This document shows, one piece after another, positions 40,899 to 46,597 of a DNA stretch of 46,597 nt; position 1 is the first letter of the stretch; every line of letters starts with the position of its first letter. The stretch spans positions 1 through 46,597 of the forward strand of contig JAPLIC010000034.1 in assembly GCA_026389315.1 (NCBI GenBank), read 5' to 3'. This DNA is from Cyanobacteriota bacterium. Lineage in GTDB: Bacteria; Cyanobacteriota; Cyanobacteriia; PCC-6307; Cyanobiaceae. The notes under the pieces are model-generated. The model searched no databases. It was not told where the DNA came from and saw nothing but the letters and a program-made list of their open reading frames with translations. Position numbers and translations under genes: made by a program.

Positions 40899-43800
40899 AT
40901 GAACACTCAACAAGCAATATCTTTCCTCACCAATACTGCCACCACATTGTCGAATTCCTTGATGGAATTCGGCTTGAAAAATAATGGTGAAACCGTTATT
41001 TCGTTACGGGAAAAGGTTGCCAAGGCGGTGATAATAGCTTTTCATATCCGCGAACAGTTATTCAGCAAGTTAGAAATGCTGAAGGCCAAGGAACTTCAAG
41101 CCGAAGATGAATTATCCTTTGCAATCAGCAATCAATCGCTTGAGAAAGGGCGTCTAGCAGAGTTGCAAAAGCAACGAAGCTTACTGGAGACTGCAATTCA
41201 GAATTTACAAGGGAACAAACAGCTTCTTTCCGATACTGGGGATAGCAGAAAAGCAACAATAAAGGCGGAAATTAATATAATTAAAGCAAATATCACTAAA
41301 ACGGAATCTGAAGTAGCGACGGTTAAAAAGCAAATTGCTGACGGCTTAGCGTTGATTGCTAATCATGATTCATTGCGTGTGCAGGCTCAGTCTGCTCAAG
41401 AGCAAGCTAATTATCATAATCAGTATGTGCAGTATTGGGGAGTGGTCGGCCGAGAAGGGGGGCGGTCGGGCAAGAGTAAGGATATATATGGTTGGATCAC
41501 GAATACGGCACAAGTAAATGCGCGAGATTCTTTTCAGGCTCAAGCGAATCAGTTTACCCAGCAGGCGGCGGCTATTCAGGGACAAGTTGATAGTTTTAAG
41601 CAGTCTTTACCTGTTTTGGAAGGAACTAAAAATAGTAAGACGGATCAGATTTGGCTCTATTACCAGGAATTGGATGCGAAGAATAATGTGTTGTCTTTTG
41701 TGAGTACCCAAAGTGGTAATGATGTGGCTTTGTTGGATTTGCAGTTAAGCCAGTCGCAAACGGACTTGGCACAATTAAAAAATGTGGATATTCCGAGTCA
41801 GCGAACGACTACGGATGGTACGACTCAGCGTGTAATCCAAGTCCAGTCTGAGTTGGATCAATTGAAAACTCAAAAGGTATCTGCTCAAAAGGATTTGGAT
41901 AGTTTTAATCAGAGTAATAAGGAGTTATTGACAACGGATTTATCCTTAGAGTTATTGCAGGATTCGATCACGAAGAGTCGGGCAAAAGTTACAAGTTTAG
42001 AAGGGGATTTAGCCAAGCCGAATCAATCTACAGAGCTTATTAATAGTTTGACTCAGGCGTTGGCTTTGGAGCAAGCTAAGTTAGGGCAATTGAAGCAACA
42101 GTATCAGTTAGCAGCCCTGGAGGTTTTGGCGGTCAATCAGGATCGTTTGGAGTCTCTGGAGGGTCAGCTTGCGGCTGAGACTTCGGTTGGTGGCGCGGTG
42201 AAGGAAACTACGATTGGGGGCTATGTGGTTTTGGTTTCCCAGTTTGCTGAACAGTTGACGGGACTGAGTGATATTTGGGCAGAAAGTTTGAAGGAGAATC
42301 ATCAATTTACGGTGGAGGTTAGCAATTTATTTGATTCTAATTTGACAGCTTTTGTGGGGGTTAAGCAGTTTATTGAGGATAATTTGGCTGTTCCCTACAG
42401 TGATTATGTGTTGAATGGCATTCAGTTGGATGAGGCTTTGGCTATTCAGGAAACTCAGGTTAAGTATCGGGATGCTTTGGCGAAAGCGGTGGATGATTTA
42501 CAGGAGAATATTGAGCTTCAGAAAAAATCTGTTGAGCAGACTGAACTTTTGGGACAAAAGGCAGAAAATTTAAAATTATTGCTTGAATATGAAAAGAGAT
42601 ATGCAACAATTCAAAATATTAAAATACAATTAGAAGTCCTACAAAATCAACAAAATACAATTGCAGAGCTTCAGCGACAATTATTAGATATTGAAAAACT
42701 GACAGGTGAAAAACAAAGTCTATTTTCTCAGTTATCCAACCTTCGTAATCAGTCAGTTCAAGCATTAACTAGTATTGTTACGGCTTTGAATGGAGAATCC
42801 TTGCTTTCTCAAGCTCAGAAACAAGTTTTAACTGATATTCTGAATAGTTATCAATCACTTAATCAAACTCAGACTAATAGCTTTAATACTCTTCGTCCAA
42901 AAATAGAATATAAAGTCTCTAATTTGATTGCGATTAAAGGGGCTGTTGATTATAAAAGGGGGAATGGAGCTAGTTCCAGTATTACGGCTGATTTTAATGG
43001 TGATGGGCTATTAGACGTATTTAATTATCATCCTGGAACAGGTAATGCACTGCTGGCACAATTTAACGGTCAAGGAGGTATTACTCAAGTTTTTAATAGT
43101 CAAGGTGTTGCTGGCTATGATCTAAAATCTGGTTTAGATCAAGCATTAGCTTTTGACTATAACGGCGATGGGAAGCAGGATTTATTTTTTTATCGTCCAG
43201 GACGGGGAGCGGCTTTTGTCTCCCGTTCAAATGGGGATGGGTCTTTTTCCACCGTCTATGCGGTTGGGGATGATGGTGCGGCTCGTCCAGGACGGGGAGC
43301 GGCTTTTGTCTCCCGTTCAAATGGGGATGGGTCTTTTTCCACCGTCTATGCGGTTGGGGATGATGGTGCGGCTGGTCTAAATGGTATTGCGGGTTATGAT
43401 CTTCTTTCTGGTGCAGATCGAGTTTTAGCCTTTGATTACAATGGTGACGGAAAAGAAGATTTATTTTTTTATCGTCCAGGACGGGGCTGTGCTTGGGTAG
43501 CCCGTTCAAATGGGGATGGGTCTTTTACTGCCGTTTATGCGGTTGGGGATGATGGCGCGGCTGGTCTCAACGGTATTGCTGGTTACGATCTTCTTTCTGG
43601 TGCTGACCAAGTATTAGCATTTGACTACGACAAAGATGGAGATGACGATTTAATTTTGTATCGTCTTGGAGCTGATAACTTTTTTGTTGCTCGTTCTAAC
43701 GGTGATGGAACTTTCTCTCCTGATAATTTTGGCAACAATGTGCCGTCAGTTCTCAAGGATCAGATTGCAACCGAAATTAATAATATCAATTCAAGCAATA

Positions 43801-44780
43801 TTTCTTCTTTTAATAGTGCAATACTTTCTCCTACAAGCTCTATTAGCGATCAATATGGTTCAGTTTTATATCCTAAGTTAAGCAATCAGCTAAGTATAGA
43901 TCAACAAGAGCAATGGATAGAAACTTCTTTACGGAAATATATTCAGCAAAAAGTAAATAGCATTACAGCGAATCTAAATGGGACAGATGCAATTAAAGCT
44001 CTTGAAAATCTCCGAATGGAAATTGCCCACTTAACCTTACAAGTGGAACAGAATCCGGGTAAGTTGCAAAATTTTTTAGAAAAATATGATAACTACAGTT
44101 CAAAATCATTTAACGCTTTTGCGGGCTTATTTGAATTTGAAGCAGCAGATTGGAATAATGATGGATTTATAGACTTAATAGGAATTAAAAAGAATACAAC
44201 AGAAACTAGAAGTACGGAAATTCATATCCTTTCAGGTGCCACCAATTTTCAAACTTTTCTTATTCAAACAGGAACACCATTTCACGAAACAGGTAATAAC
44301 TTTGAATTTAAAGTAGCAGATTGGAATCGAGATGGCTATCAAGATATAATTGCAATCAAGAAAAATCAGACAGGCACCAAAAGTACCGAAATTCATATTC
44401 TTTCAGGTGCAACTTGTCAATTTATTTTAAATGTAGGAACACCAATCCACGAGACAGGAAATAATTTTGAATTTGAAGTAGCAGATTGGAATCGAGATGG
44501 CTATCAAGATACAATTGCAATCAAAAAAAATCAGACAGATACCAAAAGTACAGAAATTCATATTCTTTCAGGTGCAACTTGTCAATTTATTTTAAATGTA
44601 GGAACACCAATCCACGAAACAGGAAATAATTTTGAATTTGAAGTAGCAGATTGGAATCGAGATGGCTATCAAGATACAATTGCAATCAAAAAAAATCAGA
44701 CAGATACCAAAAGTACAGAAATTCATATTCTTTCAGGACATTACTTCACGAAACAGATAATGATTTTGAATTTGAAATAG
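40899..44780 (+). CDS. Giant coiled-coil / FG-GAP protein, N-terminal part (frameshifted gene)
   Basis: A 1293-residue reading with no signal peptide. Residues 1-690 are almost all alpha-helical coiled coil (LEKGRLAELQKQRSLLETAI, AQKDLDSFNQSNKELLTTDL and many Gln/Leu heptads), broken by a Gly/Trp-containing tip: YWGVVGREGGRSGKSKDIYG, ITNTAQVNARDSFQAQANQF. Residues 690-950 are FG-GAP/VCBS propeller units with calcium-type loops (ADFNGDGLLDVFNYHPGTG, FDYNGDGKEDLFFYRPGRG, SRSNGDGSFSTVYAVGDDG). Residues 950-1075 are another helical stretch. From 1077 comes a second repeat type (ADWNRDGYQDTIAIKKNQT, STEIHILSG). At 44738 the frame is lost by a 31-base deficit, and the last residues (HYFTKQIMILNLK) are out of frame. 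The gene continues in the next entry. Surface adhesin or toxin-like scaffold are both possible; unproven. Confidence 0.8.
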   Translation: MNTQQAISFLTNTATTLSNSLMEFGLKNNGETVISLREKVAKAVIIAFHIREQLFSKLEMLKAKELQAEDELSFAISNQSLEKGRLAELQKQRSLLETAIQNLQGNKQLLSDTGDSRKATIKAEINIIKANITKTESEVATVKKQIADGLALIANHDSLRVQAQSAQEQANYHNQYVQYWGVVGREGGRSGKSKDIYGWITNTAQVNARDSFQAQANQFTQQAAAIQGQVDSFKQSLPVLEGTKNSKTDQIWLYYQELDAKNNVLSFVSTQSGNDVALLDLQLSQSQTDLAQLKNVDIPSQRTTTDGTTQRVIQVQSELDQLKTQKVSAQKDLDSFNQSNKELLTTDLSLELLQDSITKSRAKVTSLEGDLAKPNQSTELINSLTQALALEQAKLGQLKQQYQLAALEVLAVNQDRLESLEGQLAAETSVGGAVKETTIGGYVVLVSQFAEQLTGLSDIWAESLKENHQFTVEVSNLFDSNLTAFVGVKQFIEDNLAVPYSDYVLNGIQLDEALAIQETQVKYRDALAKAVDDLQENIELQKKSVEQTELLGQKAENLKLLLEYEKRYATIQNIKIQLEVLQNQQNTIAELQRQLLDIEKLTGEKQSLFSQLSNLRNQSVQALTSIVTALNGESLLSQAQKQVLTDILNSYQSLNQTQTNSFNTLRPKIEYKVSNLIAIKGAVDYKRGNGASSSITADFNGDGLLDVFNYHPGTGNALLAQFNGQGGITQVFNSQGVAGYDLKSGLDQALAFDYNGDGKQDLFFYRPGRGAAFVSRSNGDGSFSTVYAVGDDGAARPGRGAAFVSRSNGDGSFSTVYAVGDDGAAGLNGIAGYDLLSGADRVLAFDYNGDGKEDLFFYRPGRGCAWVARSNGDGSFTAVYAVGDDGAAGLNGIAGYDLLSGADQVLAFDYDKDGDDDLILYRLGADNFFVARSNGDGTFSPDNFGNNVPSVLKDQIATEINNINSSNISSFNSAILSPTSSISDQYGSVLYPKLSNQLSIDQQEQWIETSLRKYIQQKVNSITANLNGTDAIKALENLRMEIAHLTLQVEQNPGKLQNFLEKYDNYSSKSFNAFAGLFEFEAADWNNDGFIDLIGIKKNTTETRSTEIHILSGATNFQTFLIQTGTPFHETGNNFEFKVADWNRDGYQDIIAIKKNQTGTKSTEIHILSGATCQFILNVGTPIHETGNNFEFEVADWNRDGYQDTIAIKKNQTDTKSTEIHILSGATCQFILNVGTPIHETGNNFEFEVADWNRDGYQDTIAIKKNQTDTKSTEIHILSGHYFTKQIMILNLK
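43194..43373 (+). repeat. Perfect 90-bp tandem duplication inside the FG-GAP region
   Basis: Bases 43194-43283 and 43284-43373 are identical, 30 codons each (from RPGRGAAFVSRSNGDG to GDDGAA). The copy keeps frame but joins the end of one blade to the middle of another, without the GLNGIAGYDLLSGAD segment that normally lies between. The perfect identity points to a very recent event or an assembly artefact. Confidence 0.95.
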
Positions 44781-44929
44781 CAGATTGGAACAAAGATGGG
44801 ATTGTTGATTTGATAGCTATTAAGAAAAATCAGACGGGAACCAAAAGTACAGAAATTCATATTCTTTCTGGTGCAACCAATTTTCAGACCTTTCTGCTGA
44901 ATATTGGCACTAAAATCGAGGAAGATAAC
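44130..44929 (+). repeat. Five tandem DW-x-x-DG repeat units (165-171 bp)
   Basis: Units start at 44130 (57 codons), 44301, 44466, 44631 and 44765. Units 2 and 3 are exactly 165 bp; unit 4 is 134 bp, lacking 31 bases after HILSG. Each encodes F-E-F-x-V-A-D-W-N-R-D-G-Y-Q-D, then AIKKNQT and STEIHILSG. Units 3 and 4 are nearly identical at DNA level, so recombination between units is likely. Confidence 0.95.
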
Positions 44930-46465
44930 GTAGCTAATGCAATTAGTTCTCTCCGAAACCAATACTATCCCGAACTTAATCAGGCCACAACTCTAGCCGC
45001 TCTCCAAACCCAAATCAGTAATGAAATCGGTCAATCTCAACAACAAATTGAACAACTCAAAGCCAGCATCACCCAAAAACAAGCCCGATCCGCCGCCGCC
45101 CTGTCCCAAGCAGATTGGTACGAACAACAAGCCGCAACTCGTTGGCAACTGAGCCGTAAAGGAGGCCCCACCTGGACAGAAGAACGCAAATCAAAAGGCA
45201 AATCTGGAACCAGTAAAACCGTTACCATTACCCACGTTGACCACGACTGGATCATCTGGGATACCTACAGTAAACAAGCTGTAAGTCTGCGCGAACAAGC
45301 CGCTAATCTGCTCAAAGGCATCACCACCGACACAACCAACCAAAACACCGCCAACGACATCCTTAAACAATGGCAAGAAGCCAGTACCGTAGCCGATCAA
45401 ACCGACCTCACTCAAACCCAATTAACCGCTCTCCTTAATCAACTAAACGCAGATCGCCAACTCAACAGCGACAAAAAACAACAGATCGCCGACTGGGAAA
45501 AACTACTACCCACTTTGCAAAGCCAACTGCAAAAAGCCATCACCGATGCCCAAACCGCCAAAGCCAATACCACAAAGGAATGGACAGAATACCAAACCAG
45601 CCAAGATCAATATCAGAAAAATCTAGCTGATGTTTTAACCCGTCGCGCTCAGTTGCAAAGTCAGGGCCAACTTCTGCTACAGGAAATTAAAAACGTTGAC
45701 CAATGGGTAAACCAACAAAACACCCTGCTGAGTGATGAAATTGGTCAGGTACAAGCCCTGATCACTCAACTCAATACTCAAAAAACTGCTATTCCTAGTA
45801 CCCTCTCCAACGATCAAACCCTAACCCTCAAAGCCCTGATTGATCAATCCCTTCAACTTCTCACCCAAAAACAAATCGTTCTCACCGCCGAGCAAAGCAC
45901 CTTTACCCAAAAACAAACCCTGCTCGAAACCCAGAAAAAAGTCATCCAAACCCAGTATGACTTACTCGATGCCTACCTCGAAAATCCCGACAAAGACACC
46001 AGTAATCTCGAAAAACTGCTCGCTGATACCAACACAACCCTAGCCGAAGTCAAGAAACTGGCCGAACAAGCGGAAGCCAGCAGTAATGCCCTGACCGTGC
46101 TGATGGACGATGTACAAGTTTCCCTCTTACTACAAAACGACAAATATCTCAGTGTCATCCGAGATAAACAGAAAACCCTGCAAGACCTGCTCTCGGCAAC
46201 AGAACTCAAAGAAAACGACACCCTCAAAGCTACCCAAAAACAAATCGAACTCAACGGTCTCCAAACTCAATTACTTGATATTCTCAAAAAAGCTAACGAT
46301 GCGGGAAGCAAAGAAGCCGCTAAACTACTAGAAGTTGCTCAATATAACGACTTTGCTACTGTTGCCGAACTTTATCACCGCGACTATCAAGACCTGGCTA
46401 CGGATAACGGCGGATTTTGCTCAGGAGGCATTGCCCGTCCTGAAGATATTCAATTAGCTAATTAG
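44738..46465 (+). CDS. Giant coiled-coil / FG-GAP protein, C-terminal part
   Basis: Continuation of the previous gene in another frame. It opens in the fifth repeat unit (FEFEIADWNKDGIVDLIAIK, STEIHILSGATNFQTFLLNI), then returns to coiled coil for about 500 residues (IGQSQQQIEQLKASITQKQA, LLQEIKNVDQWVNQQNTLLS, QTQYDLLDAYLENPDKDTSN) and ends CSGGIARPEDIQLAN. A tip module WYEQQAATRWQLSRKGGPTW, then GKSGTSKTVTITHVDHDWII, W-D-T-Y-S-K-Q-A, resembles the tip in the N-terminal coil. Taken with the first part the protein would be about 1870 residues. The open frame can be read from ATG 44651, but codons before about 44738 are out of frame with the protein. Codon use becomes richer in C toward the 3' end. 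Confidence 0.75.
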   Translation, partial: TLLHETDNDFEFEIADWNKDGIVDLIAIKKNQTGTKSTEIHILSGATNFQTFLLNIGTKIEEDNVANAISSLRNQYYPELNQATTLAALQTQISNEIGQSQQQIEQLKASITQKQARSAAALSQADWYEQQAATRWQLSRKGGPTWTEERKSKGKSGTSKTVTITHVDHDWIIWDTYSKQAVSLREQAANLLKGITTDTTNQNTANDILKQWQEASTVADQTDLTQTQLTALLNQLNADRQLNSDKKQQIADWEKLLPTLQSQLQKAITDAQTAKANTTKEWTEYQTSQDQYQKNLADVLTRRAQLQSQGQLLLQEIKNVDQWVNQQNTLLSDEIGQVQALITQLNTQKTAIPSTLSNDQTLTLKALIDQSLQLLTQKQIVLTAEQSTFTQKQTLLETQKKVIQTQYDLLDAYLENPDKDTSNLEKLLADTNTTLAEVKKLAEQAEASSNALTVLMDDVQVSLLLQNDKYLSVIRDKQKTLQDLLSATELKENDTLKATQKQIELNGLQTQLLDILKKANDAGSKEAAKLLEVAQYNDFATVAELYHRDYQDLATDNGGFCSGGIARPEDIQLAN

Positions 46466-46597
46466 GGCTTGCTGAATTAAGTTTTACTGGGCTTAGGACG
46501 TATCGAGGGCAATATGCTGGATCGCCTGCACTTGGACATTCGATCAAGGATTGACTCAAAAGAGCTGTCTAAAATGCACCCAACAGCGCTGTTCGAC
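46466..46597. mobile_element. Possible insertion-sequence terminus, cut by the window edge
   Basis: Immediately after the giant gene's stop (TAG 46463-46465) comes GGGCTTGCTGAATTAAGTTT, which resembles terminal inverted repeats of insertion elements common in bloom-forming cyanobacteria. Composition returns to a more even GC. No transposase start or second inverted repeat is visible before the edge, so this is tentative. Confidence 0.3.

Noticed and set aside
44130..44929. CRISPR array
   Set aside because: The repeats are 165 bp, in frame and protein-coding, with no short repeat/spacer pattern.

Overview
The window looks like cyanobacterial DNA, most likely a freshwater picocyanobacterium of the Synechococcus/Cyanobium type. 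Pointers are the high-GC backbone, HIP1-type octamers (for example GGCGATCGCC at 4963-4972), a cyanobacterial AbrB-like regulator, a SphX/PstS-like phosphate-binding protein, phosphoketolase and glycogen phosphorylase, and a PEP-CTERM-like secreted protein. This assignment is inference from gene families and composition. I found no rRNA, tRNA or CRISPR array.

Layout. (1) 1-4587, minus strand: a type I restriction-modification locus. It has an intact hsdM and a broken hsdS, with three small toxin-antitoxin-like pairs packed between them: a zeta-like kinase with a small partner, VapBC, and a ParE/RelE-like toxin with a frameshifted antitoxin. hsdR is not in the window. (2) 4642-5453: a ZIP/ZupT metal transporter broken by a one-base frameshift. 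(3) 5537-14500: carbon metabolism. Acetate kinase and phosphoketolase overlap by 4 nt, and next to them lie a CBM20 alpha-amylase, a histidine phosphatase and glycogen phosphorylase. Together they could take stored glucan to acetyl-phosphate, acetate and ATP in the dark. (4) 14787-16877: a small Cys/His protein, a lone cyclic-nucleotide-binding domain and PstS. (5) 16975-25387: a PEP-CTERM-like protein, a 1923-residue secreted nuclease/5'-nucleotidase fusion with an RTX-like tail, and a phytase-like esterase. With PstS these suggest scavenging of organic phosphorus. (6) 25431-28152: a divergent pyruvate kinase and cyAbrB.

(7) 28160-34463: a 4Fe-4S membrane protein with a cNMP-binding tail, interrupted by one in-frame TGA; two membrane genes of the TIGR04222 type plus a decayed fragment of one of them; and a compact two-gene unit joining an HTH/PLD-like putative sensor to a putative heme-oxygenase-like diiron oxidase. 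(8) 34504-39180: a graveyard-like defence and toxin island. It holds one intact and two damaged copies of a HEPN/MNT pair, an intact Phd/RelE pair with a copied antitoxin start, a valS 3' fragment, a DUF6880 pseudogene, an Rpn/DUF2887 nuclease and a TIR-domain gene with an early stop.

(9) From about 39.35 kb the composition changes abruptly to low GC. This part holds a GNAT-like protein and a giant coiled-coil/FG-GAP protein (40899-46465) with a perfect 90-bp tandem duplication and 165-bp repeats, one of which has lost 31 bases and shifts the frame. A sequence resembling an insertion-sequence end follows. The segment is either a recent acquisition from a low-GC bloom cyanobacterium or an assembly join.

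The window has an unusually large number of single-base disruptions. Real decay and consensus error cannot be told apart from the sequence alone.
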